The notes below the pieces were generated by a model. That model did no database searches, had not been told where the DNA came from, and saw only the letters and a program-made list of their open reading frames with translations. The translations under genes and the position numbers were made by a program. A stretch of 44,112 nucleotides of DNA, from NCBI GenBank assembly GCA_016183265.1, contig JACPEX010000023.1:1-44112 (forward strand), read 5' to 3'. Position 1 is the stretch's first letter; each line of letters starts with the position of its first letter. Below are positions 10,014 to 18,666 of the stretch, one piece after another. The DNA comes from Candidatus Daviesbacteria bacterium (GTDB lineage: Bacteria; Patescibacteriota; Microgenomatia; Daviesbacterales; UBA10151).

Positions 10014-11000
10014 ATGCCGAGTAATAATGGTTTTGTAATTTTAACAGGGACTGCGAATGTAAAATTGGCAAAAGATATTGCCAAAATTTTAGGTAAAAAT
10101 GCTGATGAAACTGTTACTGTTTTTGCGGACGGTGAAAAAAGAATTATTATCCCCGAGAATTTAAGAAAAAGGGACGTTTTTATCATCCAGCCGACTTGTC
10201 CGCCTGTAGATGCAAATATCATGGAATTATTTTTAATGCTGGATGCAGCTAAAAGGTCATCAGCTGCAGAAGTATCTGCCGTCATTCCTTATTTTGGTTA
10301 TTCCAGGCAGGACCGGAAAGACCGGCCCCGTGTTCCTATTTCCGCCTCAATTATTGCCAGATTAATCGAGTTTGCCGGAGCAGATCGGATTTTAACAATC
10401 GACATCCACAGCGAGCAAGAGCCAGGGTTTGTAGAAATCCCCTGGGATAATTTGTATGGTAGTTATTCATTTCTGCCGGAACTAAAAAAACATTTTAGTA
10501 ATGGTTTAGTTGTTGCATCACCGGATAAGGGAGGTGTTCCTAAGGCCGCTTTTTATTCTGAATTGTTAGGAGCTGAAGGGATGGCAATAGTTTTTAAAGA
10601 AAGGGATGTACAAAAGATGAACGTGAGTAAAACTTTAGACATGATTGGCAATGTTACAGGCAATGACGTGTTAATTGTAGATGATATGATTGATACGGCA
10701 GGGACTATTTGTGATGCAGCAGAGCTGATTAAGGAAAGAGGCGCCAGTAGTATTTCTGTGGCTGCTACTCATGGACTTTTTTCCGGTCCTGCGTTAGAAA
10801 GAATCAAAGAGGCTCCTATTGATAAGATTTTTATAACAGATACAGTACCGCTTAAAGAAGAGATCTTGAAAGATCCAAAAGTAATAGTTGTTTCTGTTGC
10901 ACCACTTTTAGCAGAGGCGATAGAATGTATTTATAAAGGTGATTCAATGAGCGAAAAATTAATTCCCAAAGCCCACCAAACCCACGAAGAAAGAAATTAG
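10014..11000 (+). CDS. prs: Ribose-phosphate pyrophosphokinase (PRPP synthetase)
   Basis: Makes PRPP from ribose 5-phosphate and ATP, feeding the purine pathway encoded beside it. The family segments are FADGEKRIIIPENLR, YFGYSRQDRKDRPR, DIHSEQEPGF, SPDKGG, and the PRPP loop VDDMIDTAGTI. At 328 aa it is slightly longer than the usual 310-315. It starts just downstream of an extended -10 box and ends directly against the convergent purM gene with no intergenic base. Confidence 0.95.
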   Translation: MPSNNGFVILTGTANVKLAKDIAKILGKNADETVTVFADGEKRIIIPENLRKRDVFIIQPTCPPVDANIMELFLMLDAAKRSSAAEVSAVIPYFGYSRQDRKDRPRVPISASIIARLIEFAGADRILTIDIHSEQEPGFVEIPWDNLYGSYSFLPELKKHFSNGLVVASPDKGGVPKAAFYSELLGAEGMAIVFKERDVQKMNVSKTLDMIGNVTGNDVLIVDDMIDTAGTICDAAELIKERGASSISVAATHGLFSGPALERIKEAPIDKIFITDTVPLKEEILKDPKVIVVSVAPLLAEAIECIYKGDSMSEKLIPKAHQTHEERN

Positions 11001-12074
11001 CTAGCGTATCCCTAAAGTCTCAGCTTTAAAGGTGATATCCTTTGGCTCGATGATTACTTGCTTAGGGCCGCCTTGAATTACTCCGGCGTTCCAGGATTTT
11101 AAATTATGCTTTGCTGCAATAGCTTGCGCTTTTTCTATTTGATCAGTCGGTAAATAAACCGCAAAACCTGCACCCATGTTAAAATTTGCATACATTTCCT
11201 CATCGCTGTTCCCTGAATTTTCTTGTATAAAATTAAAGATTTCAGGAACAGAGGGAACCTCGTTAATAAAATAAGTAAATTCCCTGTCTGCCCGCATCAG
11301 TTTTCTGAAACCATGTCCCGTGATATTGACCATGTAATGAATATCAATATTTGCCTCGAATAGAGCTTTAATTAAAGCTACGTATATATGGGTAGGAATA
11401 AGCAGGGTTTCTCCGTACATTGATCCGTCAGGCAGTTTAGTAGCGTATCCGTCGGGAATTTTTTCTGCAACAACTCTTGCCAGCGATAAACCATTGGCAT
11501 GAATGCCGCTTGATTCTATAAGCAAAATTGCATCTCCTGGTGTAAGTTTGTTTCCTAAAATAAGCCTCTCTTTTGGCTCAATAATTCCGATACATGACCC
11601 AGCCAAATCGATAGTTTCAGGATTAATAATACCTGCAAGTCCAGGAGTTTCTCCGCCGCCCCAAGTTACACCTGCCATTTGGCAAGCCTTAGCCCAGCCT
11701 TCTACCAAAGCAGCAGAACGCTCTTTATCAGCAAACCAATTTGGGTCTCCGGTGGCAAAATAAGCATTAATGACTTGTGGTTTGGCACCGACTGTAATTA
11801 TGTCATTGACAATAGCTGCTACAGTATCCTGAGCAATGGTTTCATAACTCTTTCTCATTTCATCAGCAACTAAATTTTTTGTTCCTAAGCCCTCAATCAC
11901 AAAAGCCCGAAAGCAATCTTCTTCCTCCCAAACATAGGCTGACTCGCCGCGGCTCATCGCAACTTCAGGAAAATTTTTTGCAGTTTGTTTGCCCGCGTCC
12001 TGGGCCAATCTTTTGACCGGATCTAAAACGTTATAATTTACACCTGTCTTCGAATAATTAATCTTTGACTTCAT
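11001..12074 (-). CDS. purM: Phosphoribosylformylglycinamidine cyclo-ligase (AIR synthetase)
   Basis: ATP-dependent ring closure of FGAM to AIR, step 5 of purine synthesis. Its PurM-like features are YSKTGVNYN at the N-terminus, NDIITVGAKPQ, GGGETPGL, the ESSGIHANGLSLAR segment and NITGHGFRKL in place of the common NITGGG. The protein is a divergent family member of 357 aa, so a related AIR-synthase-fold enzyme is the alternative, but the purine context makes PurM the clear choice. It is transcribed against prs. TATATT lies 9 nt before its ATG. Confidence 0.88.
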   Translation of the reverse strand: MKSKINYSKTGVNYNVLDPVKRLAQDAGKQTAKNFPEVAMSRGESAYVWEEEDCFRAFVIEGLGTKNLVADEMRKSYETIAQDTVAAIVNDIITVGAKPQVINAYFATGDPNWFADKERSAALVEGWAKACQMAGVTWGGGETPGLAGIINPETIDLAGSCIGIIEPKERLILGNKLTPGDAILLIESSGIHANGLSLARVVAEKIPDGYATKLPDGSMYGETLLIPTHIYVALIKALFEANIDIHYMVNITGHGFRKLMRADREFTYFINEVPSVPEIFNFIQENSGNSDEEMYANFNMGAGFAVYLPTDQIEKAQAIAAKHNLKSWNAGVIQGGPKQVIIEPKDITFKAETLGIR

Positions 12075-12106
12075 TCTGTTGTTAATATACCATAAATTAT
12101 ACAGTT

Positions 12107-12331
12107 ATGATTACTGCAATAGCCTATTATTTAATTTTAGGAAAACCGGTGATTTTTTATTTGGGAATTTTGACTTATTTATCATTTTTATTTACTGCTC
12201 TGTTAGGTTATACTTATTTTAAAGGCAGGCCGATTTTGCCTTTTGCTTGGCACCCCAGGTTTGCCGCTGTTTCTTTGATTTTGGCTACCATTCATGGTCT
12301 TTTAGGTCTTTCATTGTACTTACGCTTTTAA
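12107..12331 (+). CDS. Small membrane protein of unknown function
   Basis: A 74-residue, very hydrophobic protein with about three membrane-spanning stretches (roughly residues 3-20, 22-37 and 50-70). Two histidines (in AWHPRF and TIHGLL) flank the last segment, a spacing that could suit haem or metal binding, but no family is recognised. An AT-rich -10-like sequence lies directly upstream with no Shine-Dalgarno. Its stop codon falls in the first copy of the direct repeat that flanks the next two genes. Confidence 0.55.
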   Translation: MITAIAYYLILGKPVIFYLGILTYLSFLFTALLGYTYFKGRPILPFAWHPRFAAVSLILATIHGLLGLSLYLRF

Positions 12332-12347
12332 GTATCCTTAATACCTC
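12311..12347. repeat. Direct repeat, left copy, flanking the glycosyltransferase module
   Basis: By hand alignment this matches 14511-14548 at 32 of 37 positions with one gap; the shared core is TACTTACG(C/T)TTTTAAG. The left copy spans the stop codon of the small membrane protein and the last codons of the convergent methyltransferase. Confidence 0.65.
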
Positions 12348-12979
12348 CTTCTTAAAACAAAAGTTACTTCCATGCCAAAAAAAGAGAATATTTTTTCTTT
12401 GATTTCGAACTCAGCCCTTTCTATTAATTCTTCCAGTTGTTCGTGATGAAAGGGATGTAAATGGGCATTTTTCCAAACCCTACCTTTGGTATTTTCCCAG
12501 ATAAACCAGACAATTCTAAACAGAAGACTTCCTGAATCCATTGTTAAAATTAAAGTACCCTTTTTGCCTAGTACTCTCTTGATTTCTTTAAGACATTCTG
12601 CCGGATTTTCAACATGCTCAACAGTTTCATAAAATAGTATCAGGTCAAAGTAATCTTTTCTAAAGGGTAATTTTTGAGCAGATGCAACTTTAAATTTAAT
12701 ATGCGGATAGTTTTTTTTGGCAGAAGCAATGGCTTTATCGTAGATGTCTATCCCAAAGTAGTGGGCTTCAGGTATTGCTTTAGCAATTTCCGAAACCATA
12801 AAACCTGAGGCGCATCCAACATCTAAACAATTTTTAAAGTGTAAATCCGCAATAATCTTTTTGGCCAAATTAATTTTTGTTTTATGCCAAAGCCACTGAA
12901 AAAAATTGTTTTTCACTCCCTGTTGATAATAATTGACTGGTACTTTACTCCAGGTACTATATAGTTTGTGATTTTGCAT
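12338..12979 (-). CDS. Class I SAM-dependent methyltransferase
   Basis: Probable small-molecule or glycan methyltransferase of 213 aa. The SAM site is CLDVGCASGFM (motif I, near residue 53), followed by an acidic FGIDIY strand end, ASAQKLPF, and LILFYETVEHVENP, as in the Methyltransf_11 type. The substrate cannot be told. Its start overlaps the end of the glycosyltransferase gene by 23 nt, so the two are probably cotranscribed and may act on the same cell-surface glycan or lipid. The last codons lie in a direct repeat. Confidence 0.8.
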   Translation of the reverse strand: MQNHKLYSTWSKVPVNYYQQGVKNNFFQWLWHKTKINLAKKIIADLHFKNCLDVGCASGFMVSEIAKAIPEAHYFGIDIYDKAIASAKKNYPHIKFKVASAQKLPFRKDYFDLILFYETVEHVENPAECLKEIKRVLGKKGTLILTMDSGSLLFRIVWFIWENTKGRVWKNAHLHPFHHEQLEELIERAEFEIKEKIFSFFGMEVTFVLRRRY

Positions 12980-14495
12980 ATTTTAAAACAGTGAAACCGC
13001 TAAAATTTTTTTCTTCAACTAATTTACCATTTTTTTGGGCCCACACCCGACCCAAATTTTTATAGATATCAGGAATTCTGCCGGTCTCCGAGATTAATAA
13101 ATAAAAGTATTTTTCTTCTGCTTGGCTTTTGGGTAATAAATCATAAGGATGGAGTTGATCGCCGCCTAACCAACCAGGTACATATCCAAACCTGCTTTTT
13201 CCATACCAATTATAAAGATAAGCCCACATACCGTTGTAATAAAGAGGATAAGTAACTGCATTAATGGCAAATGGCTGCCCTGCTGCGCTTTGGTAAGTAT
13301 AATCCACTACTTTTAGCTGATAATCCAAATATGAGGTAGGGTCATATATTGAATCAAATAATTCATAGGCTTTTTGAGGTCTAGTTATAACAATGTTAAT
13401 ATTGCTTAAAGTAATTGCCGCCATTATTCCTAAAATTAAAAAAGGGTATCTTAACTTTGATATGGTATATCCCGAAATTAATGCTATAGCTGGCGGCAAT
13501 CCGATTAAAAACCAAGGCTTTTGATGATAGCCCAAAATGAGAGTGATAGCAGGAGAGAATAGATACAACAGTAGAAAATAAATTGCATATTTTTCTTGTC
13601 TAGCTAATTGAGTTTTTAATAATATGTACAAAATAATTAAGATGATAACAGCCGCAATGAAAATGCCAAAGTCCAGCCTTTGTGGGAATAAGTTACGGGA
13701 GAAATTAATACCAAAATCCTGTAAAAAAAGCAGTAAGCGGTCCATATAAGATAATTTGGCATCAGTAAAGCTGGAAGAGAAATTCAACAGCATATTAATC
13801 CCAGTAAAGTTAAGTTTTATTTCAGTCAAAATCAAAGTCGAGACGGAAGTCAGAAATACTAAGATGGAGAATATAAAGAATTTAAAACTGGGCACTTGCG
13901 GTTTGAAAATAAGCCAGTAAATAAAAAAGATGGGAATCAGGTATAAAAAAGATAGATCTGCTTGTATAGATAATCCTAAGGCAACAGCTGATAAGACTAA
14001 TCCCCATTTCTTTTGCAAAAATAACAGCCAAAGTCCCAGATAAAAAAGAGGAACAGTAAAAATTGTGACTGTATCAATGGTCAGCCAATTTGAGAATTTG
14101 ATAATTTCAAAAGAAACAGCAGCTAAACTAGCTGCTAAAATGCCCGGTAATGGTTTTTTAAACATGGAACGGGCTAAAAGAAAAACAATCAGTGAAGTTA
14201 AAGTATTGAAAAAAATATTCCAGTAAGCACTGATTAATGGGTTGCCTTTGGAAGTAAGGAACGGGATTAGATTATAGTAATAATAGAATACTCCATGGTG
14301 GATTTTAGGATCGCCATAAATAGCCCGTCCGATAATCAAGAGCTGATGATCTACTGCTAGTTTATATGTATAAAACAGGTCTTCATACTGATCATAATCG
14401 AAAACAATATTTGCCCCTTTTATATTTTCATATCTCAACCAGAAACCGAATAATAACAAACTAATAAGAATAAGAATAATGTTTAATTTCGACAT
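12957..14495 (-). CDS. Multi-spanning membrane glycosyltransferase (GT-C / PMT-like)
   Basis: A 512-aa protein with a first membrane span at residues 4-22, then an acidic loop (FDYDQYEDL) that fits the catalytic region of GT-C enzymes using polyprenyl-phosphate sugars. Around ten further hydrophobic segments and a soluble C-terminal domain of about 120 residues follow. This matches the ArnT/PMT (GT39-like) architecture; the donor and acceptor are unknown. TATAAT ends 7 nt before the ATG. With the methyltransferase it forms a two-gene module between direct repeats. Confidence 0.75.
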   Translation of the reverse strand: MSKLNIILILISLLLFGFWLRYENIKGANIVFDYDQYEDLFYTYKLAVDHQLLIIGRAIYGDPKIHHGVFYYYYNLIPFLTSKGNPLISAYWNIFFNTLTSLIVFLLARSMFKKPLPGILAASLAAVSFEIIKFSNWLTIDTVTIFTVPLFYLGLWLLFLQKKWGLVLSAVALGLSIQADLSFLYLIPIFFIYWLIFKPQVPSFKFFIFSILVFLTSVSTLILTEIKLNFTGINMLLNFSSSFTDAKLSYMDRLLLFLQDFGINFSRNLFPQRLDFGIFIAAVIILIILYILLKTQLARQEKYAIYFLLLYLFSPAITLILGYHQKPWFLIGLPPAIALISGYTISKLRYPFLILGIMAAITLSNINIVITRPQKAYELFDSIYDPTSYLDYQLKVVDYTYQSAAGQPFAINAVTYPLYYNGMWAYLYNWYGKSRFGYVPGWLGGDQLHPYDLLPKSQAEEKYFYLLISETGRIPDIYKNLGRVWAQKNGKLVEEKNFSGFTVLKYAKSQTI

Positions 14496-14502
14496 ATGCT
14501 TG

Positions 14503-14508
14503 ATTATA
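14503..14508 (-). promoter_or_regulatory. -10 box of the glycosyltransferase gene
   Basis: Minus-strand TATAAT, 7 nt before the start codon; only a weak -35 candidate (TTAAAA) lies 17 nt upstream. Confidence 0.45.
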
Positions 14509-14510
14509 TA

Positions 14511-14548
14511 TAATTTTACTTACGTTTTTAAGCATCTTTAAATACCTC
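14511..14548. repeat. Direct repeat, right copy
   Basis: Partner of 12311-12347. This copy still reads FYLRF-stop in the frame that ends the small membrane protein in the left copy (LYLRF-stop), so it may be the remnant of a duplicated gene end. It lies between the divergent glycosyltransferase and ppsA genes. Confidence 0.65.
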
Positions 14549-14573
14549 TTACATAATTCTTTAACTAAAATGA

Positions 14574-14579
14574 TACAAT
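14574..14579 (+). promoter_or_regulatory. -10 box of ppsA
   Basis: TACAAT ends 8 nt before the ppsA ATG. No good -35 at 17 nt; TTACAT at 14549-14554 would need a 19-nt spacer. Confidence 0.4.
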
Positions 14580-14587
14580 AAATTTAT

Positions 14588-16942
14588 ATGGTCTCGTCCT
14601 TTATTAAACATTTTGAAGAGACTGATATGGATAGCGTATCTGAGGTGGGGGGGAAGAATGCTTCTTTAGGGGAGATGATTCAAAGCTTTAAAGGGACTGA
14701 TATTAATATCCCTAGCGGATTTGTGGTGACAGCCACAGCATACAAATATTTCATTACTAAAACTGGCTTAGATAAGTATATTCGAGAGCAGCTAGAAGAT
14801 TTAGATACCCATAATTTAAAGGAATTAGAAAATAAAGGACATAGTATCAGAGAAAAGATTAAATCTACTTCGTTTCCAGGTGATTTGGAAAAAGCCATTA
14901 AGGAAGCTTTTAAAATTGCCGAAAATAAATACGGCAAAGGAGCTGATTTTGCTGTACGCTCTTCTGCTACGGCTGAGGATTTGCCGGGCGCATCATTTGC
15001 CGGGGAACATGAAACATTTTTAAATGTCAGAGGAGAAGCAGGAATTTTAAAAGCAATTAAAGGAGCAATGGCCTCTCTTTTTACCAACCGGGCTATTTCA
15101 TACCGTGAAGATAAAGGGTTTAATCATTTAAAAGTTTATTTGTCAGTGGGGGTGCAAAAAATGGTCCGGTCTGATAAGGCTTGTTCCGGAGTGATGTTTA
15201 CTCTTGATACTGAAACAGGTTTTAAAGATGTAGTTTTAATTAATGCCTCCTGGGGGTTGGGGGAAATGATAGTGCAGGGAGAGGTGACGCCGGATGAATT
15301 TTTGGTCTTTAAAAAAACCTCTGCCATCATTGATAAAAAATTAGGGGTAAAAGTAAGAAAAATGGTTTATGGTAAGGAAAAGCCAACTGAAATTGTGCAA
15401 ACTTCTGATAAAGAAAAAGAGGATTTTACTTTATCCGATCAAGAAATTCTAACATTAGCTGAATGGGGAATGAAAATTGAAGAGCATTATACCCGTAAAA
15501 ATAACAAATGGACTCCAATGGATACAGAATGGGCAAAAGACGGTTTAGATGGAAAGTTATACATTATCCAGGCCAGGCCGGAAACAGTTCATGCGGAAAG
15601 AAATCTTTCAATTGTTAAAGAGTATTTAAGAATTGAAGATGGGGAAGAAATAGTTAAAGGAGCCTCTGTAGGTAACAAAATCAGCGCCGGTCCGGCCCGG
15701 ATTATTTTAGATCCAAAAGATATTCATGATTTTAAAAAAGGTGAAGTCTTGATTACTAAAATGACAGATCCTGATTGGGAGCCGATTATGAAAATTGCTG
15801 CAGCAATTGTAACGGATCAGGGGGGTAGGACTTCCCATGCTGCTATAGTTTCCCGGGAATTAGGTATTCCGGCAATTGTTGGCTGTAAAGATGCCACTGC
15901 TAGAATTAAAAATGGAGAAGTCATTACGGTAGATTGTACAGGGGAAGAGGGGGTTGTGTTTAAGGGACAGTTGAAATTTGAAGTTTTGGAGCATGATATC
16001 AAAGACGTTCCTCAAACAAAGACTCGCATTATGATGAATATTGCTACCCCCGAAACTGCTTTTGAAAAATCATTTTTACCAAATAAAGGGGTGGGTTTGG
16101 CCAGGGAAGAATTTATTATTGCCTCAAACATCGGGATTCACCCTCTGGCGGCAGTAAATTATGACAAACTGCCGAAAGTCGTCAAAGATGAAATTGATAG
16201 GAGAACTTTGGGATATCCAGACAAAAAGCAGTTTTATATAGATAAACTGGCATACGGTATTGCCCGGATTTCTACAGCTTTTTACCCTAACCCGGTGATT
16301 GTCCGCTTTTCCGATTTTAAGACTAATGAATACAGGTCGCTTTTAGGAGGGTATTTATTTGAACCGCAGGAGGAAAATCCGATGATCGGATGGAGAGGCG
16401 CGTCCCGGTATTATTCCCCGGATTTTGCCCCGGCATTTTTACTGGAGATTGAAGCAATTAAAAAAGTAATTGGGGAGATGGGGCTTACAAATACAGCCGT
16501 GATGGTGCCATTTTGCCGGACTCCGGAAGAAGGTAAAAAAGTTATTAAAATTATGAATGATAATGGTCTGAAAGATATAAAAACTTATGTGATGTGTGAG
16601 ATTCCTTCAAATGTATTACTGGCTGAGCAGTTTTTAGATGTTTTTGACGGGATGAGTATTGGCAGTAATGACCTGACGCAGCTGACCATGGGGATAGATA
16701 GGGATGGCAATGAGAAAATTAAAGGGATTGCCAATGAAAATAATGAGGCAGTTAAAATACTCATTTCCGAAGTAATTAAAAAGTGTAAAGCCCGGGGAAA
16801 ATATATCGGCATTTGCGGCCAGGCCCCGTCTGATTATCCGGAATTTGTGGAATTTTTGGTTAAAGAGGGAATTGACAGTATTTCCCTAAACCCAGATACA
16901 GTTATTAAAACAACTTTAGCGGTTCACAAACTGGAATCTTGA
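14588..16942 (+). CDS. ppsA: Phosphoenolpyruvate synthase
   Basis: Interconverts pyruvate plus ATP and PEP plus AMP and phosphate. The nucleotide-binding N-terminal half has GGKNASLGEMI and AVRSSATAEDLPGASFAG. The swivelling phosphohistidine domain has GGRTSHAAIVSRELG with the catalytic His near residue 417. The C-terminal TIM barrel ends with SIGSNDLTQLTMGIDRD and the CGQAPSD Cys segment. At 784 aa it is the PpsA type, not PPDK. Enolase and phosphoglycerate mutase follow after a toxin-antitoxin pair, so the group serves lower glycolysis or gluconeogenesis. The stop overlaps the -35 region of the next promoter. Confidence 0.95.
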   Translation: MVSSFIKHFEETDMDSVSEVGGKNASLGEMIQSFKGTDINIPSGFVVTATAYKYFITKTGLDKYIREQLEDLDTHNLKELENKGHSIREKIKSTSFPGDLEKAIKEAFKIAENKYGKGADFAVRSSATAEDLPGASFAGEHETFLNVRGEAGILKAIKGAMASLFTNRAISYREDKGFNHLKVYLSVGVQKMVRSDKACSGVMFTLDTETGFKDVVLINASWGLGEMIVQGEVTPDEFLVFKKTSAIIDKKLGVKVRKMVYGKEKPTEIVQTSDKEKEDFTLSDQEILTLAEWGMKIEEHYTRKNNKWTPMDTEWAKDGLDGKLYIIQARPETVHAERNLSIVKEYLRIEDGEEIVKGASVGNKISAGPARIILDPKDIHDFKKGEVLITKMTDPDWEPIMKIAAAIVTDQGGRTSHAAIVSRELGIPAIVGCKDATARIKNGEVITVDCTGEEGVVFKGQLKFEVLEHDIKDVPQTKTRIMMNIATPETAFEKSFLPNKGVGLAREEFIIASNIGIHPLAAVNYDKLPKVVKDEIDRRTLGYPDKKQFYIDKLAYGIARISTAFYPNPVIVRFSDFKTNEYRSLLGGYLFEPQEENPMIGWRGASRYYSPDFAPAFLLEIEAIKKVIGEMGLTNTAVMVPFCRTPEEGKKVIKIMNDNGLKDIKTYVMCEIPSNVLLAEQFLDVFDGMSIGSNDLTQLTMGIDRDGNEKIKGIANENNEAVKILISEVIKKCKARGKYIGICGQAPSDYPEFVEFLVKEGIDSISLNPDTVIKTTLAVHKLES

Positions 16943-16972
16943 CAAATGTAATACAAATGTAATACAATACAA
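16939..16972 (+). promoter_or_regulatory. Promoter with 11-bp direct repeats before the toxin-antitoxin pair
   Basis: TTGACA (16939-16944), an 18-nt spacer and TACAAT (16963-16968) end 4 nt before the toxin ATG. The spacer holds two perfect tandem copies of ACAAATGTAAT (16942-16952 and 16953-16963) and a partial third copy running into the start codon. An 11-bp period puts the copies on one face of the helix, as expected for an operator bound by the antitoxin. The transcript would be leaderless. Confidence 0.65.
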
Positions 16973-17251
16973 ATGACAAAGATTGTAATTAAAAAATTAA
17001 TTTGGGATGAATATAACATTGAACATATTAAAAAACATGAGGTTGCTCAAGCCGAAGTTGAAGAGGTAGCTAAGAATATAGTAGGTCATAAGCAATCTAA
17101 ACTGGGTAGATATCTAATAATAGGTAGGACTGGTCCAAGAATTATATCGGTAGCCGTTAGTAGAAAAGCAATAGGAATTTATTATCCGGTTACTGCAAGA
17201 GATGCATCTAAAAAAGAAAGGAAAATTGTGTATGAAAAAGAAAAAATTTAA
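16973..17251 (+). CDS. BrnT-like toxin of a type II toxin-antitoxin system
   Basis: A basic 92-aa protein. Its IKKLIWDEYNIEHIKKH start and the C-terminal YYPVTARDASKKERKIVYE pattern resemble BrnT, a RelE-superfamily RNase whose end typically reads (R/S)AR.A...ER..Y. The gene order, toxin before antitoxin, is also that of brnTA. It overlaps the antitoxin gene by 20 nt, giving tight coupling. A consensus promoter with repeated operator-like boxes precedes it. Function is inferred from similarity by eye. Confidence 0.7.
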   Translation: MTKIVIKKLIWDEYNIEHIKKHEVAQAEVEEVAKNIVGHKQSKLGRYLIIGRTGPRIISVAVSRKAIGIYYPVTARDASKKERKIVYEKEKI

Positions 17252-17510
17252 CTTTCCTGATTTTAATAAAATGAGTTATGAAGAAGAAGCCAATTGGTGG
17301 GATACTCATGATTGGGGAGAGTTTTGGGATGAGTTGAAGGATGTTGATATTGTTTTTGAGTTACATAAGCCAAAAGATGAAACTATAATTGTCCGGATGC
17401 AAAAAAGTTTAAAGGCTAAATTAGCCAGGATTGCCAAGGCAAAGGGTTTAAATATGTCTTCTCTTGCCAGGTTATGGCTGGTGGAAAAACTCCAATCAAG
17501 CCGATCTTAA
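17232..17510 (+). CDS. BrnA-like antitoxin with ribbon-helix-helix C-terminus
   Basis: A 92-aa protein when started at ATG 17232 (an upstream ATG at 17202 is less likely, lying deep in the toxin gene). Residues around 13-30 (SYEEEANWWDTHDWGEFWDE) match the toxin-binding region of BrnA/COG5304-type antitoxins. The C-terminal IIVRMQKSLKAKLARIAK and NMSSLARLWL fit a CopG-like ribbon-helix-helix DNA-binding domain. It would neutralise the toxin and bind the repeats upstream. The stop lies 1 nt before the enolase ATG, so enolase is probably cotranscribed. Confidence 0.75.
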   Translation: MKKKKFNFPDFNKMSYEEEANWWDTHDWGEFWDELKDVDIVFELHKPKDETIIVRMQKSLKAKLARIAKAKGLNMSSLARLWLVEKLQSSRS

Positions 17511-17511
17511 A

Positions 17512-18666
17512 ATGAAAATTGAAGATATTCAGTTAAAAATAATTCCGGACTCCCGGGGTAAAGATACTTTGGAGGCAACTTTAAGATCCGGTGATTTTGA
17601 AGCTTCAGCCAGTGTGCCTTCGGGCAAAAGTACCGGAGCAACCGAAGTGGCGGTTTTGCCGCCTGACCAAGCTATAACTAAAATTCCTTGGTTGCTTTCC
17701 CAACTAAAAGATCAGCAATTTGTAAGCCTTGAGCAATTTGATTTTCATCTCTTAACTTTAGACGGAACTCCAAACAAATCAAGTTTGGGAGGAAATTTGA
17801 TTTTAGCTCTAAGCATGGCTTTTGCCAGGTTGTTGGCTAAAGAAGCAAACCTGGAACTTTTTGAATTTCTGGCAAGAACTTCGGGAACTAAGCAAAGCTT
17901 GCCACTTCGCGGTAAAAAAATTAAAATGCCTTTTTGTTTTTTTAATTTAATTAACGGAGGCCTTCATGCAGAAAACTCTTTACCTTTTCAAGAATATCTA
18001 TTAATTCCTCAAACTAAGTCACCAAAACAAAATTTGGAAATAGCATTGTCTGCAACTAATGTTCTTAAAGAAAAAATCCAAAGTGAATATGGCCAGGTAA
18101 ATTATGGTGATGAAGGAGGTTTTACAGTTCCTTCAAATGATCCCTTAAAAGGTTTACAGCTTCTGCAAAACCTTGAGGGGAAGTTTGGCCTGGATGTGGC
18201 GGCTTCAACAATGACAGAAAAACAAAGCATAGAATTTTATAAAAAAGTGGTTGAGAAATTTCCAATTTTATCAATAGAAGACCCATATCCGGAGGAAGAC
18301 TGGGATGATTTTTCAAAAATAACTGCTGAATTGGGAAATAAAATATGGATAATAGGCGATGATTTATTGACTACTAATGTAGCCAGAATTAAAAAAGCTT
18401 ATGCTTTGAAAGCAGTAAATGCCGTACTTATTAAGCCAAACCAAATCGGGACAATTACAGAAACTATCCAGGCTGTAAATTTAGCCAAAAGCTATGGATG
18501 GAAAATCGTTGTAAGCCACAGGTCAGGGGAAACTATGGATACTTTTATTGCTGACCTGGCGGTAGGGGTTGGGGCAGATGGATTAAAATCCGGCTGTCCT
18601 TTGCAGAAAGAAAGATTAGTGAAGTATCAGAGATTAGTAGAAATCGAGGGAACATGGCGAAACTAG
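17512..18666 (+). CDS. eno: Enolase (short form)
   Basis: Interconverts 2-phosphoglycerate and PEP. Active-site segments are present: DSRGKDTLE, PSGKSTG, NGGLHAEN, NYGDEGGF, SIEDPYPEEDW, GDDLLTTN, KPNQIGT with the catalytic Lys, SHRSGET, and LKSGCPLQKERLVKYQ. At 384 aa it is some 40 residues shorter than usual enolases and divergent, but no key residue seen is missing. ATG 17512 gives the conserved MKIEDIQLKII start; an in-frame ATG at 17464 would only add residues encoded inside the antitoxin gene. It overlaps gpmA by 13 nt. Confidence 0.92.
   Translation: MKIEDIQLKIIPDSRGKDTLEATLRSGDFEASASVPSGKSTGATEVAVLPPDQAITKIPWLLSQLKDQQFVSLEQFDFHLLTLDGTPNKSSLGGNLILALSMAFARLLAKEANLELFEFLARTSGTKQSLPLRGKKIKMPFCFFNLINGGLHAENSLPFQEYLLIPQTKSPKQNLEIALSATNVLKEKIQSEYGQVNYGDEGGFTVPSNDPLKGLQLLQNLEGKFGLDVAASTMTEKQSIEFYKKVVEKFPILSIEDPYPEEDWDDFSKITAELGNKIWIIGDDLLTTNVARIKKAYALKAVNAVLIKPNQIGTITETIQAVNLAKSYGWKIVVSHRSGETMDTFIADLAVGVGADGLKSGCPLQKERLVKYQRLVEIEGTWRN

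Noticed and set aside
16942-16972. Tandem 11-bp repeats as a CRISPR-like or mobile repeat
   Set aside because: Only two and a half copies without spacers, placed precisely between -35 and start; operator is the simpler reading.
17464-17511. Upstream in-frame start of enolase at 17464
   Set aside because: The extra 16 residues are read inside the antitoxin gene and are unlike any enolase start; ATG 17512 begins the fold directly.
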